Shown: positions 1-8,981, counted from the first letter of the stretch. The stretch: DNA of 48,289 bases from Caldilineae bacterium (GCA_011176545.1 DUEN01000023.1:1-48289), one strand, 5' to 3'. Notes: a model not told the origin generated them from the letters alone. Numbers and translations: made by a program.

Positions 1-863
1 GTGAACGTGGGATTGACGAACTGCGTGCAACGCGCCTCCAGCACCTGGCCTAGGAAGAGGTAGGCGTCGCCTCGCGTGAAGCCGTATGATTCCTCCAGCC
101 AAAGCACCATGGCTTCCAAGGCGTAGCGGAAGGCGTCCTCAGCCGGGCGAGCCATGGCCACCGTCATAATGTGCGTCTCATTGATGATGCGGGGCCAGAA
201 CATGGACGACGGCCTCTCGGAGAGCTCGCAGCGGATTCGGACGCGGCCGCTGGCCTCGATGCCGCCCGCGCCGCAGATCTCGCCGTCACCCTGGATGGCA
301 TGCATGTCGCCGATGTGCAACAGCGCGCCCGGCACGTTAACGACCAGTTGCACGGCCGCGCCAGTGGTGATCTCCTGCACGTCGAAGTTGCCGCCCCAAT
401 AGCCACCCCAGCCGTTGTGGTATCGCTCGCGGGCCGGCGCCACGCCGACGAACCCGATCATGGGGGCGACGGGGAACTTGATCCGGTCATCCCAGTGGAT
501 GAAGCCATCGCGGATCTCTACGATGCGGTGGTGGGCGCCGATGCCGGAGCCTCCAAGCCAGGCGGGCATGGCGCCGGTGCTGCCGCTGAAGCTGGTAAAG
601 CCCAGCGGATCGAGGTCGATCTCGCCGATGTGCACCGTCAGTACCTGGCCTGGTTGGGCCCCTTCCACGTAGATGCAGCCGCTGGAGGGATTGCCGCCGT
701 ACAGCCGTTCTCGCAGCCGCTCGCCGTCGGGGTGCGTCTCTAGCCAGGGGCCTCGGTTGAGCTGCGTCTCCACCTCGAAGGTCTCCCCAGGTTGCACATG
801 CAACGTGGGCGCGTTGTCCGGCCCGATCTCGAAATACAGGACATCTCGTGTCGCTCTTTTCAT
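1..863 (-). CDS. Acetamidase/formamidase family amidohydrolase (C-terminus cut by window edge)
   Basis: Translating the minus strand from the ATG at 861-863 gives an uninterrupted frame to base 3, about 287 residues, so the C-terminus lies outside the window. The protein begins MKRATRDVLYFEIGPDN and contains the family's typical stretches: a beta-rich N-terminus, VEGAQPGQVLTVHIGEIDL, and the glycine-rich core GDMHAIQGDGEICGAGG. Members of the FmdA/AmdA family hydrolyse formamide or short amides to ammonia and the acid in the cytoplasm. The exact substrate cannot be read from sequence. A good Shine-Dalgarno sequence (AGGAGC, 869-874) sits five bases before the start. The gene is divergent from the ABC transporter gene at 1090. 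Confidence 0.9.
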   Translation of the reverse strand, partial: MKRATRDVLYFEIGPDNAPTLHVQPGETFEVETQLNRGPWLETHPDGERLRERLYGGNPSSGCIYVEGAQPGQVLTVHIGEIDLDPLGFTSFSGSTGAMPAWLGGSGIGAHHRIVEIRDGFIHWDDRIKFPVAPMIGFVGVAPARERYHNGWGGYWGGNFDVQEITTGAAVQLVVNVPGALLHIGDMHAIQGDGEICGAGGIEASGRVRIRCELSERPSSMFWPRIINETHIMTVAMARPAEDAFRYALEAMVLWLEESYGFTRGDAYLFLGQVLEARCTQFVNPTF

Positions 864-909
864 GGGACGCTCCTGAATCGGGAAAAGTCTGCGCGGATAG
901 CACATCTCC

Positions 910-937
910 AGTATACCCGCTCCCTGCCATTCCGCAA
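910..937 (-). promoter_or_regulatory. Putative sigma-70 promoter of the acetamidase gene
   Basis: On the minus strand TTGCGG (932-937) and TATACT (910-915) are spaced by 16 bases, about 40 bases upstream of the acetamidase start. The palindrome at 943-959 lies immediately upstream of the -35 box. Confidence 0.5.
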
Positions 938-942
938 TCGCG

Positions 943-959
943 AAGGTGCAACGCACCTT
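943..959. repeat. Short palindromic repeat, AGGTGCAACGCACCT family, copy 1
   Basis: AAGGTGCAACGCACCTT reads as a 7-base arm, a 3-base centre and the complementary arm. Nearly the same word recurs at 14984-14998 and, with one mismatch, on the opposite strand at 15067-15083. A related palindrome is at 38415. Here it sits between two divergent promoters, so it could be an operator as well as a dispersed repeat. Confidence 0.6.
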
Positions 960-1004
960 TGCCATCACAACGGAACGTCTACTACAGGGGATGGATAGTG
1001 CGCA

Positions 1005-1013
1005 TGGTATAAT
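1005..1013 (+). promoter_or_regulatory. Extended -10 promoter for the ABC exporter gene
   Basis: TGGTATAAT is a perfect extended -10 box with no good -35 hexamer at the expected distance. Transcription would start near 1020, giving a leader of about 70 bases before the ATG at 1090. Confidence 0.55.
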
Positions 1014-1089
1014 GGCGATGATCGTTGCCTCCGTGCCCGGTGTGAAGGGCGACCGAAAGCATTGACATGGGGGATAGAGAGGGGATCCG

Positions 1090-2823
1090 ATGCACGTGCT
1101 CGCTCGTCTCTTCGGTTATCTGCGTCCGTATTGGAAGGCGCTGGCCCTTACCTGCGTCCTGTTGATCCTCAGTACCGGCTTGAGCCTTCTGCCGCCGCTC
1201 GTTCAGCGCCAGATCGTGGATGAGGTGATCGGCGGCCGCGACCTGTCCCGGCTGGGCCAGATGATCGCTCTGCTCGTCGGCATCTATGCCTTTTTATCGT
1301 TGGTAGACTTCGGTGAGCAGTACATCCGGCACGCGCTGGGGGAGCGCTTCCTCTTCGATCTGCGGGTGCGCATCTACGATCACCTGCAACGGCTGTCCCT
1401 CTCCTTCTTCGAGCGCACCTCCACAGGTGAGCTGATGTCTCGGGCGACCAACGACGTGAACGCCCTGGAGCACTTCGTCACCCACGGAGTTGTCCTCACC
1501 GCCGTCGATCTGCTCAGGCTGTTGGGAGCCTCGGCCATCCTCCTGGCGCTGGACTGGCGTTTGGCCTTAGTCGCCCTCGTCCCCACGCCCCTGATCGCCG
1601 CTGGGCTGCGTTGGTTTAATCGCTACGCGCGTCCCATCTATCGGCGTGCTCGGGATCGTCTGGGCGATATCAATGCCAAGCTCCAGGACAACCTGGCGGG
1701 GATCCGGGTCATCCAATCTTTCGGCCGGGAGGACGTGGAGCTAGAACGCTTCCGCAGCACCAGCCAGCGTTACTATCATGAGCGCGTGCGTGGGATCCGC
1801 GCCTGGTCAACATTCTTCCCGGCCATGCACTTCATCTCCGCCATGGGCGGCATCGCCGTGTTAGGCGTCGGCGCCCGCATGGTCGTGAACGGTCAACTCA
1901 CCCTGGGCACGTTGATCGCCTTTCTGTCGTATATCCTGTCCTTCTACGAGCCACTTCGCCGGCTGACGGAGATCGACAACACCTTCCAGCAGGCCATCGC
2001 CGCGGCGGAACGCATCTTCGAGCTCCTGGATGAGACGCCGGAGATCCAGGACGCGCCTGATGCCATCGAGTTAGACGAGGTGCGGGGCGAAGTCGTCTTC
2101 GATGACGTGCACTTCCGTTACGGTGACGGGGATGAGGTCTTGCACGACATCTCGTTCCGCATGGCCCCGGGTGAGGTCGTGGCGCTGGTCGGCCCCAGCG
2201 GCGCGGGCAAGACGAGCATCGCCAACCTGTTGTGCCGATTTTACGATCCCGACCACGGCCGCATCCTGTTGGATGGGCACGATCTGCGGAAGATCAAGCT
2301 CCGCTCATTGCGGCGGCATATCGCCGTCGTCCTGCAGGACACGTTCCTGTTCAACACCACGGTGCGGGAGAATCTGCTTTATGGCAATCCGGACGCCACG
2401 GAAGAGGAGATGATCGCGGCCGCCAAGGCGGCCTATGCGCATGATTTCATCCTCCAGCTGCCTCAGGGATACGATACGGAGATCGGCGAGCGCGGGGTGA
2501 AGTTAAGCGGCGGCCAGCGACAGCGGTTGGCGCTGGCGCGGGCGATCCTGGCCAACCCCCGTATCCTGATCCTGGATGAGGCGACCTCGTCCGTGGATGC
2601 CGAGGCGGAGTATCTCATCCAGAAAGCGTTGGACGAGGTGCTGAAGGGACGCACGGCGTTGGTCATCGCCCACCGGCTGAGCACCATCCGCAACGCGGAT
2701 AAGATCATCGCACTGGAAGGCGGACGCATCCGCGAGATCGGTCGTCACGAGGACCTGCTGGCTCGCGGCGGGCTGTATAGTCAGCTCTATCAACGTCAGC
2801 TCGCGTTGAGCACAACCGAATAA
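1090..2823 (+). CDS. ABC exporter half-transporter (permease fused to ATPase)
   Basis: This 577-residue protein has the MsbA/BmrA-type layout: six membrane helices over roughly residues 1-310, then an ATP-binding domain. Walker A is GPSGAGKTS (about 368-376), the signature is LSGGQ (472-476), and Walker B is ILILDE with D496 and catalytic E497. An intact H-loop follows in VIAHRLST. All ATPase residues are present, so a homodimer is plausible. Such proteins export lipids, drugs or peptides across the cytoplasmic membrane, but the substrate is not predictable. The stop codon overlaps the ribosome-binding site of the downstream GH106-like gene, so the two are probably co-transcribed. The start follows GAGAGGGGATCCG. 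Confidence 0.93.
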   Translation: MHVLARLFGYLRPYWKALALTCVLLILSTGLSLLPPLVQRQIVDEVIGGRDLSRLGQMIALLVGIYAFLSLVDFGEQYIRHALGERFLFDLRVRIYDHLQRLSLSFFERTSTGELMSRATNDVNALEHFVTHGVVLTAVDLLRLLGASAILLALDWRLALVALVPTPLIAAGLRWFNRYARPIYRRARDRLGDINAKLQDNLAGIRVIQSFGREDVELERFRSTSQRYYHERVRGIRAWSTFFPAMHFISAMGGIAVLGVGARMVVNGQLTLGTLIAFLSYILSFYEPLRRLTEIDNTFQQAIAAAERIFELLDETPEIQDAPDAIELDEVRGEVVFDDVHFRYGDGDEVLHDISFRMAPGEVVALVGPSGAGKTSIANLLCRFYDPDHGRILLDGHDLRKIKLRSLRRHIAVVLQDTFLFNTTVRENLLYGNPDATEEEMIAAAKAAYAHDFILQLPQGYDTEIGERGVKLSGGQRQRLALARAILANPRILILDEATSSVDAEAEYLIQKALDEVLKGRTALVIAHRLSTIRNADKIIALEGGRIREIGRHEDLLARGGLYSQLYQRQLALSTTE

Positions 2824-2834
2824 GAGGTGAGCGG

Positions 2835-5528
2835 ATGTTCTCTGAGCTTCAACATGGATTTCGTCGGCCGCCAGCCTCGGCCCGGCCGTGGGTGCGCTGG
2901 TGGTGGTTTGGCAACGCGGTAACCCGCGAGGAGATCGATCGTGAGCTGCGCTTCATCGCCCGATCTGGCTGGGGCGGCGTGGAATTGCAATGCGTGTACG
3001 CCTGGCCGGATGCGCCGTCCGGCCCGAAGATGCTTAGCGATGAGTGGTTCGACTTGGTGGACGACGCGATCTCGCGCGCAGCCGCGTATGGTCTGGGCTT
3101 TGATCTCACCTTCGGCAGCGGGTGGCCGTTCGGCGGGCCGCATATCCCGCCGGAGGCCCGGGCGGCCGCTCTGCACGCGGTCACCCGGATCGTGTGTGGG
3201 CCGGAGCGGATCGCCCTGGAGGTGTCGCTGGCTCCGGGCGAGTCGGTGGTCTCATGGCAGGCCGCTCCCACTCGCTCGGATCATGCCCCGCTATTGGTGA
3301 GGTGGAAGGAAGCCGTCGAGCTGGATCCGCCCGAGTGGGAAGTCCCTGATGGCATCTGGGCGGTGACGGCCCTGATTCAGACGTTCACCGGTCAACAGGT
3401 GAAGCGGGCTGCCCCGGGCGGAGAAGGGTTCGTGCACGATCATCTCAGCCGGCGCGGGTTGAACGCACATATCGCTGGATGGGGAGAGCCGCTGCGAGAG
3501 CGTCTGGGACATCGCTTCGGGCGGGGGATACGGGCGCTGTTCTGCGATAGCTGGGAGGTGCAGGGGCCGTACTGGACGTCGGAGTTCCTGGCCGAGTTCC
3601 AGCGCCGCCGTGGCTACGATCTGCGCCCTTATCTGCCGCTCTTGTTGGGAGAGTGGCGGGATCCTGATCTGGATCGGGATGTGCTGCTGGATATGTGTTA
3701 CGATTATCGCCTGACCGTTGCCGAGTTGGCGGTGGAGGCGTTCTATCAACCTTTCGCCGAGTGGTGTCATCAACATGGGCTGCTCGCTCGCGTCCAGGCT
3801 CATGGCGCGCCGGCCGACTGGCTCCGGGCCTATGGGACGGCCGACATCCCGGAGACCGAGGCGATCCTGATCCCTATTGAGGCCACGCGGCTGGCGGCCT
3901 CCGCCGCGCGGCTGTATGGCCGGCCGATCGTCACCAGCGAGAGCTTCACCTGCCTCTACGGCTGGCCGGCGGTCAAAATGTTCGCCGAACGCCCGGATGA
4001 TCTCAAGGCCATCGCGGATGGGCAATTCGCCTGTGGACTGCAGCAGGTCTTCTTCCATGGCTACGCCTACTCGCCGCCCGAGGCGGGCGAGTCACCTGGG
4101 TGGTATTTCTACGCTAGCAGTCATATCAATCATACCATCCCATGGCGGGAGCTCCTGCCCTATTTCAACGATTACCTGGCCCGGATCAGCTTCTTGATGC
4201 AGCAGGGCGTCGCCGTGACCGATTTCGCCCTGTACTATCCGATACACGACCGCTGGCGTGATGCGTCAGCCGCCCTAGGGCCAGCAGGGGAAGAGGCGGA
4301 TATGTTTCAATGGCCGGAAGCGAAGGAGGCGCCGCTCCCCCCACCGGAGATCAGAGGGTACACGTTCGACTGGGTGAACGATGAGGCGTTGGCTCGGATG
4401 TCTGTGTCCGAAGGACGGGCGCGCCTTGGAGATCAGGTCTATCAGGCCATCGTGTTGGATCGGGTGCGTTGCCTGCCGTTGGTCACGGCAGAGCGCTTAT
4501 ATCAGCTCGCGGAGGCGGGCGTCCCCATAATCATCCTAGGTGAGCCGCCGCGGCACGTCCCGGGCCTGGCCAGAGGGGCCGAGGCTGACGCGCGGCTGCA
4601 GGCGTTATTCGCTGATCTGCTCGCCCGCCGTGAGTTCCCCATATATCGGTCCGTGGAGGCGTTTCGCGCGGCTGGTGGCCTGCCGCCCGATGTGGTCGTC
4701 GATGTGCCTTCGGACATAGAGCTCTGGTGGGCGCATCGCCGCGTGGGCGCGACCGACGTGTATTTCTTCCCTCATCCGGACGTGACGCGACTTCGGTATC
4801 CGCTCCCTTATCGAGATGGTGAGCAACGTCAGAACGAACCCATCGCATTGGTCTTGAGGCTTCGTGTGGCGGGCCGCTCGCCTCAGCTTTGGGACGCGGA
4901 GACCGGCGCGATGTGGGCGCTTCCCGCTGAGAGCGATGGGGTGTACACCCGCGTGCGATTGACCTTCGAGCCCAATCAGGCGCATGTGATCGTCTTCCCG
5001 CCTGGGGAGGAGCCTGCCGAGGAGAGGCCTCCATCGCTGGGCGCTCATGTGTTTCGCCTTTCCGGGCCCTGGCAGGTCACGCTGCCTGACGGCACGGTGG
5101 AGGAGTGGTCGGAGCTACGGGATTGGCGTGATGATCCCCGGCTGCGCGATGTCTCCGGGGAGCTGGCCTACCGCGCGACGTTCGAGCTTCCCGGTGATGA
5201 AATGGCTGGAGCCGTCTACCTCGATCTGGGGCGCGTCGAGGTGGCGGCAAGGGTTTTCATCAACGGCGAGCTGGCGGGAGCGCGGCTGTGGGCGCCTTAC
5301 CGGCTGCGTGTGGATCATTACCTTCGACCCGGACAGAACGAGATCGTGATTCGCGTGAGCAACCTGCTCTACAACGCTGTGCAGGCTCGACGCGAGCGTG
5401 AGGGCGTTCACCCTATCCCAGGACTCAAGACGCAGGAGTGGGAACGGGTCAAAGGGATGAGGCTGGTCGATCCGGTGACGGAGCGGCGTCCTTCTGGGCT
5501 GTTAGGCCCCGTTCAATTGAGGTGGTAG
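2835..5528 (+). CDS. GH106-like glycoside hydrolase (alpha-L-rhamnosidase type)
   Basis: This 897-residue protein has no signal peptide and is therefore probably cytoplasmic. Residues 17-38 carry the aromatic signature RPWVRWWWFGNAVT followed by EEIDREL. A second typical block, VQAHGAPADWL to DIPETE, lies at about 317-342. Both recall the glyco_hydro_106 family, whose characterised members release alpha-L-rhamnose. The C-terminal 150 residues (YLDLGRVEVAARVFINGE and following) form a beta-sandwich typical of galactose-binding-like modules. AGAGGTGAGCGG precedes the ATG, 11 bases after the ABC transporter stop, so co-expression is likely. Family membership is fairly secure, but rhamnosidase activity is inferred only. 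Confidence 0.85.
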   Translation: MFSELQHGFRRPPASARPWVRWWWFGNAVTREEIDRELRFIARSGWGGVELQCVYAWPDAPSGPKMLSDEWFDLVDDAISRAAAYGLGFDLTFGSGWPFGGPHIPPEARAAALHAVTRIVCGPERIALEVSLAPGESVVSWQAAPTRSDHAPLLVRWKEAVELDPPEWEVPDGIWAVTALIQTFTGQQVKRAAPGGEGFVHDHLSRRGLNAHIAGWGEPLRERLGHRFGRGIRALFCDSWEVQGPYWTSEFLAEFQRRRGYDLRPYLPLLLGEWRDPDLDRDVLLDMCYDYRLTVAELAVEAFYQPFAEWCHQHGLLARVQAHGAPADWLRAYGTADIPETEAILIPIEATRLAASAARLYGRPIVTSESFTCLYGWPAVKMFAERPDDLKAIADGQFACGLQQVFFHGYAYSPPEAGESPGWYFYASSHINHTIPWRELLPYFNDYLARISFLMQQGVAVTDFALYYPIHDRWRDASAALGPAGEEADMFQWPEAKEAPLPPPEIRGYTFDWVNDEALARMSVSEGRARLGDQVYQAIVLDRVRCLPLVTAERLYQLAEAGVPIIILGEPPRHVPGLARGAEADARLQALFADLLARREFPIYRSVEAFRAAGGLPPDVVVDVPSDIELWWAHRRVGATDVYFFPHPDVTRLRYPLPYRDGEQRQNEPIALVLRLRVAGRSPQLWDAETGAMWALPAESDGVYTRVRLTFEPNQAHVIVFPPGEEPAEERPPSLGAHVFRLSGPWQVTLPDGTVEEWSELRDWRDDPRLRDVSGELAYRATFELPGDEMAGAVYLDLGRVEVAARVFINGELAGARLWAPYRLRVDHYLRPGQNEIVIRVSNLLYNAVQARREREGVHPIPGLKTQEWERVKGMRLVDPVTERRPSGLLGPVQLRW

Positions 5529-5649
5529 AGGATGAAATGATTTGCCAATGCGCGCGCTTCACATGAAAAATCGTTGGAGGCCTGGATGAATCCCATCGGG
5601 ATTTCGTCAGGTTTCCGTACGCTAATCCTCGCGCGAATTGTCAAAAAAT

Positions 5650-5658
5650 TGGTATAAT
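5650..5658 (+). promoter_or_regulatory. Extended -10 promoter upstream of htpG
   Basis: TGGTATAAT is a consensus extended -10 box in an AT-rich patch (TCAAAAAATTGG). No -35 hexamer is correctly spaced. Initiation near 5664-5666 would place the first transcribed base exactly at the foot of the hairpin that begins at 5666. Confidence 0.6.
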
Positions 5659-5665
5659 CTTTTAT

Positions 5666-5758
5666 GACCCCGGGTCTGGCCCTGCATCGCAGCCTGGCAG
5701 ATGGAGCCCCACCCTCCCAAAGCCTTTTTCAATGCAGCCATGACCGGGGTTCTTTTTT
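5666..5758 (+). ncRNA. Candidate structured leader RNA or attenuator ending in a terminator
   Basis: The transcript from the 5650 promoter can fold into one long hairpin. ACCCCGG (5667-5673) pairs with CCGGGGT (5744-5750), TC/GA extends it, GGC (5678-5680) pairs with GCC (5737-5739), and TGCAT (5683-5687) pairs with ATGCA (5732-5736). GGAG (5703-5706) can pair with CTCC (5714-5717) at the tip. The basal stem is followed at once by TTCTTTTTT (5750-5758), so RNA polymerase could terminate here. It could be a small stable RNA of about 90 bases or an htpG attenuator. I see no SRP-type GGAA apical motif, and it is too short for 6S RNA. Confidence 0.5.
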
Positions 5759-5959
5759 GTCCTCGATCCGATTCCTCCTCGAGTTCCATCGCTCCTTCTA
5801 ACACAACGCTAACAGTTCGCTCGCGCCTATCCAACGCGGCCTCGCGTACAATAAATCGATCGTCCGAAGCCGTCTTCGCCCTGGATCGCACTTTGGATCT
5901 GTTCTCCCTGGCTCTCGCCGCTATGACATGTTCTCCAACAGCACATAGAGGAGGGGAGT

Positions 5960-7897
5960 ATGGGACAGAGCGCTGAACAGCTTCATGAGGTGTCCGAGTC
6001 GTTCGAGTTTAAGGCGGAAGTCCAACAGCTGTTGAACATCCTGGTGCATTCCCTTTACACGAATCGGGAGATCTTCCTGCGGGAGCTGATCTCCAACGCC
6101 TCTGACGCGCTGCATCGCCTGCAGTTCGAGATGCTGACCAATCGGGATATCGTGGACCCCGACGCGGAGCTGGCGATCCGCATCGACTTTGACACGGAGG
6201 CCGGGACGCTCACGGTCAGCGATACGGGGATCGGCATGACCCGTGAGGAGCTCATCGAAAACCTGGGGACGATCGCCCACTCCGGGGCCATGGAGTTCGT
6301 CAAGCAATTACAGGAAGGCGATCAGTCCGCGGCGGAGATCATCGGCCAGTTCGGCGTCGGCTTCTACTCCGTTTTCATGGTGGCCGATGAGGTCACGGTG
6401 ACGACGCGTTCGTTTCGGCCCGAGGCGCAGGCGGTGATGTGGACGTCTCGCGGCGAGAATCAATACACCATCCGCCTGGCTGACAAGACCTCGCGAGGGA
6501 CCGTCGTCGAGCTGAAGCTAAAGGAGGACGCACGGGAGTTCCTGGACGCGTTTCGGATAGAGCAGATCGTTCGTCGCTATTCCGACTTCGTGCCGTTCCC
6601 CATTTATGTCAGAGGCAAGGAGGCCAATCGCCGATCCGCTCCCTGGCGACAGCGACCCCAGGATCTGACGGAGGAGCAGTACAAGGAGTTTTATCGCCAA
6701 CTGACGCTGGATACAGCCGATCCGCTCTTATATGTGCACTTCTCGGCCGACGCGCCCGTGCACATCCAGAGCATCCTCTATGTGCCGTCGAAGGCCGAGC
6801 GCGGCCTGCTCACCGCCCGCTCTGAGCATGGACCGCGCCTCTACTCCCGTAAGATCCTGATTCAGGAGCGCGCCAGCGATCTGTTGCCCGCCTATCTCCG
6901 CTTCGTGGAGGGCGTGGTCGACTCCGACGATATCCCCCTCAACATTTCGCGCGAGACTGTGCAGGCCAACCAGGTCATGGCCCGGATCCGATCGAACCTG
7001 GTGCGCAAGCTGTTGAGCGAATTGAAGCGCTTAGCCGATGAGGAGCCTGAGCGTTATATCCAGTTCTGGCAGGAATTCGGCCCCTTCATCAAGGAGGGCG
7101 TGGCCATCGACGCGGCCCACCACGAGATGCTGGTCCCCCTGTTGCGATTCCGCTCGTCAAAGACTGGTGGGAATGAATGGATCTCGCTGGCGCGGTATAA
7201 AGAGCGGATGAAGAAAGGACAGAAGGCCATCTATTACGTCTTGGGCGAGGACATGAACTCCATCGCGCGCAGCCCACATATGGATTATTTCCGGGCTCAT
7301 GACATTGAAGTGCTTTACCTGACCGAGCCCATCGATAGCTTCCTGATGATGGCGTTGCAGGAGTACGACGGCGTGCCGTTGCGCAACATCGCCGACGCCA
7401 GCCTAGACCTGCCCGAAGTCAAGAAGGAAGAGACGGAAGAGGCGGAGACGCTGTCGGCCGAGGCGTTCGAGCGACTGCGAAAACGATTCGCGGAGGTGTT
7501 GGGCGAGCGCGTCGTCGAGGTGCGGGAATCAAAGATATTGCGTGATAGCCCGTGTCGCCTGGTCACGCCTGAGAACACGCCGGGCGCAGGCTTACAGCGG
7601 GTGTTCCGCATGCTGGAGCGAGACTACGAGGTCCCTCGCATGATCATGGAGCTGAACAAGGCCCATCCCTTGATTCGGGACCTGGGCCGGCTGGCCATGG
7701 AAGCGCCGGATGACCCGCTCATCGCCCAGTGCGCTGAACAGCTCTATGAGGGCCAGTTGCTGGCCGAGGGGCTCCATCCTGATCCGGCTGACATGGTGCC
7801 GCGCATCGAGGCGTTGATGGCGGCCGCGGCCCACGCTCGCGTCAACGAGGCGTCCCGGACGAATGACGAAGGACGAGGGACAGGGGGCGAGAGCTGA
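5960..7897 (+). CDS. htpG: Chaperone HtpG (Hsp90 family)
   Basis: The 645-residue length is typical of bacterial Hsp90. The N-terminal GHKL ATPase domain shows E42 and N46 in RELISNASDAL, the Mg/ATP motif DTGIGM (88-93) and the lid glycine motif GQFGVGFYS (129-137). The middle domain carries the family block NISRETVQ, and the C-terminal dimerisation domain is complete. HtpG is an ATP-driven cytoplasmic chaperone of late folding clients. The start follows a near-perfect GAGGAGGGGAGT. The last 10-12 residues (DEGRGTGGES) are encoded by the left arm of the downstream terminator and look like a non-conserved add-on. A structured leader (5666-5758) may regulate expression. Confidence 0.97.
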   Translation: MGQSAEQLHEVSESFEFKAEVQQLLNILVHSLYTNREIFLRELISNASDALHRLQFEMLTNRDIVDPDAELAIRIDFDTEAGTLTVSDTGIGMTREELIENLGTIAHSGAMEFVKQLQEGDQSAAEIIGQFGVGFYSVFMVADEVTVTTRSFRPEAQAVMWTSRGENQYTIRLADKTSRGTVVELKLKEDAREFLDAFRIEQIVRRYSDFVPFPIYVRGKEANRRSAPWRQRPQDLTEEQYKEFYRQLTLDTADPLLYVHFSADAPVHIQSILYVPSKAERGLLTARSEHGPRLYSRKILIQERASDLLPAYLRFVEGVVDSDDIPLNISRETVQANQVMARIRSNLVRKLLSELKRLADEEPERYIQFWQEFGPFIKEGVAIDAAHHEMLVPLLRFRSSKTGGNEWISLARYKERMKKGQKAIYYVLGEDMNSIARSPHMDYFRAHDIEVLYLTEPIDSFLMMALQEYDGVPLRNIADASLDLPEVKKEETEEAETLSAEAFERLRKRFAEVLGERVVEVRESKILRDSPCRLVTPENTPGAGLQRVFRMLERDYEVPRMIMELNKAHPLIRDLGRLAMEAPDDPLIAQCAEQLYEGQLLAEGLHPDPADMVPRIEALMAAAAHARVNEASRTNDEGRGTGGES

Positions 7898-7922
7898 TCC
7901 CCTCCTCCGTCCCTCGTTTTTT
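7874..7922 (+). terminator. Rho-independent terminator of htpG
   Basis: CGAGGGAC (7874-7881) pairs perfectly with GTCCCTCG (7909-7916), with GGGG/CCCC pairing inside the loop, and six T residues follow. The left arm is inside the htpG coding sequence, before the TGA at 7895-7897. Confidence 0.8.
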
Positions 7923-7937
7923 CCTCATCTTAAGCGC

Positions 7938-8861
7938 TTATCCCCGTGATGCCAGGAAGCTCTCCACATCGGCCCGGGTGGGCATAGCATGTAATGTACC
8001 TACCTTGGTGACGGCCAACGCGCCGGCCGCGTTGGCGAACCGCACCGCTTCAGGGAGCGGCTTGCCCTCGGCCATGGCGACCACCAGGGCGCCGCTGAAC
8101 GCGTCCCCGGCGCCGGTTGTGTCCACCACGTCAACTTGGAAGCTGGGAATGAGCTGTACTTCGTCGCGTGTGGCCAGCAGCGCACCCGCCGCGCCGCGCT
8201 TGAGCACCACCGCCTCGGGGCCAGCCTCTAGCAACTCTCGAGCGGCCTCTTCCGCGGCGGCATCGTCCTCCACGGGGTGTCCCACCAAGGTGGCTGCCTC
8301 CAGCGCGTTGGGCGAGATCACCGTCGCCCTCCCCCATACATCAGGGCCATAGGGGCGCGGCGGCCCGGCATCGACGATGACCGGGACACCATGCTCGCTT
8401 CCGGCGCGGATGGCGGCCGCCACGGAGGCCTCCGGCACCTCGAAGTTCACCAGCAGCGCGTCCAGGCGATCCCAGTGAGGGGCCAGCCCGGCCTCCACAT
8501 GTTCCGGCCTCAGCCGATCATTCGCCCCGATGATGACCAGGATCGTGTTCTCCCCCTCGTCGTCCACCATGATGACGGCCACGCCGGTCTGCACCTCGGG
8601 ATCGATGCTTACAGCGTCGGTGTTCACGCCTTCGGCGCGCAGCGCGGCGAGCTCATTGCGGCCGAAGTCATCATCGCCAACGCGGCCGACCAAGATCGCC
8701 TCCGCTCCCAGCCGGGCGGCGGCCACGGCCGCGTTGGCCCCTTTGCCTCCGGGGCCGATCTGCAGGCGATGCGCCAGGAGATTCTCCCCGCGTTGGGGGA
8801 AGCGCGGCGTTAACACGGCCAGGTCCGTGATGATGCTGCCGACGACGGCGATCGTGGGCAT
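7938..8861 (-). CDS. rbsK: PfkB-family sugar kinase, probable ribokinase
   Basis: The 307-residue length fits ribokinase. The N-terminal substrate block GPGGKGANAAVAAARLG (about 36-52) is the classic ribokinase glycine motif. The C-terminal motif DTTGAGDAFSGAL (about 247-259) contains the catalytic aspartate and the anion hole. Such enzymes phosphorylate D-ribose (or a related sugar or nucleoside) with ATP in the cytoplasm. No transporter or regulator of ribose use adjoins it, so a different pentose or nucleoside substrate remains possible. AGGAGG lies seven bases before the ATG. The gene converges on htpG. Confidence 0.9.
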   Translation of the reverse strand: MPTIAVVGSIITDLAVLTPRFPQRGENLLAHRLQIGPGGKGANAAVAAARLGAEAILVGRVGDDDFGRNELAALRAEGVNTDAVSIDPEVQTGVAVIMVDDEGENTILVIIGANDRLRPEHVEAGLAPHWDRLDALLVNFEVPEASVAAAIRAGSEHGVPVIVDAGPPRPYGPDVWGRATVISPNALEAATLVGHPVEDDAAAEEAARELLEAGPEAVVLKRGAAGALLATRDEVQLIPSFQVDVVDTTGAGDAFSGALVVAMAEGKPLPEAVRFANAAGALAVTKVGTLHAMPTRADVESFLASRG

Positions 8862-8946
8862 AGGGGCCTCCTATCTGTGATCTTACTCTTAGCCCGTTCG
8901 CGTCTGGGCTATCTCATATCCACGTGAATCTGACGGTTGCCTCCAG

Positions 8947-8976
8947 ATTATACATCACAGGCATCGGCGCGTCTAA
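8947..8976 (-). promoter_or_regulatory. Putative promoter of rbsK
   Basis: Minus-strand TTAGAC (8971-8976) and TATAAT (8947-8952) are spaced by 18 bases. The predicted start near 8940 leaves a leader of about 80 bases before the ATG at 8861. Confidence 0.5.
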
Positions 8977-8981
8977 GAGGC

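Larger units (their letters stand above)
5529..5959 (+). other. htpG leader region
   Basis: This 431-base stretch lacks a convincing gene. It contains an extended -10 promoter (5650-5658) and a hairpin leader with a T-run (5666-5758). About 200 bases of featureless sequence follow up to the strong ribosome-binding site (GAGGAGGGG) of htpG. Two frames cross the region but have no start signal or recognisable product. Confidence 0.7.

Noticed and set aside
171-743. 190-residue open frame on the plus strand
   Set aside because: It is antisense to the acetamidase coding sequence, which has clear family motifs. No ribosome-binding site or recognisable product.
5666-5758. SRP (4.5S) or 6S RNA in the htpG leader
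   Set aside because: The hairpin is too short for 6S RNA, and neither strand shows the conserved GGAA-type apical loop of SRP RNA.
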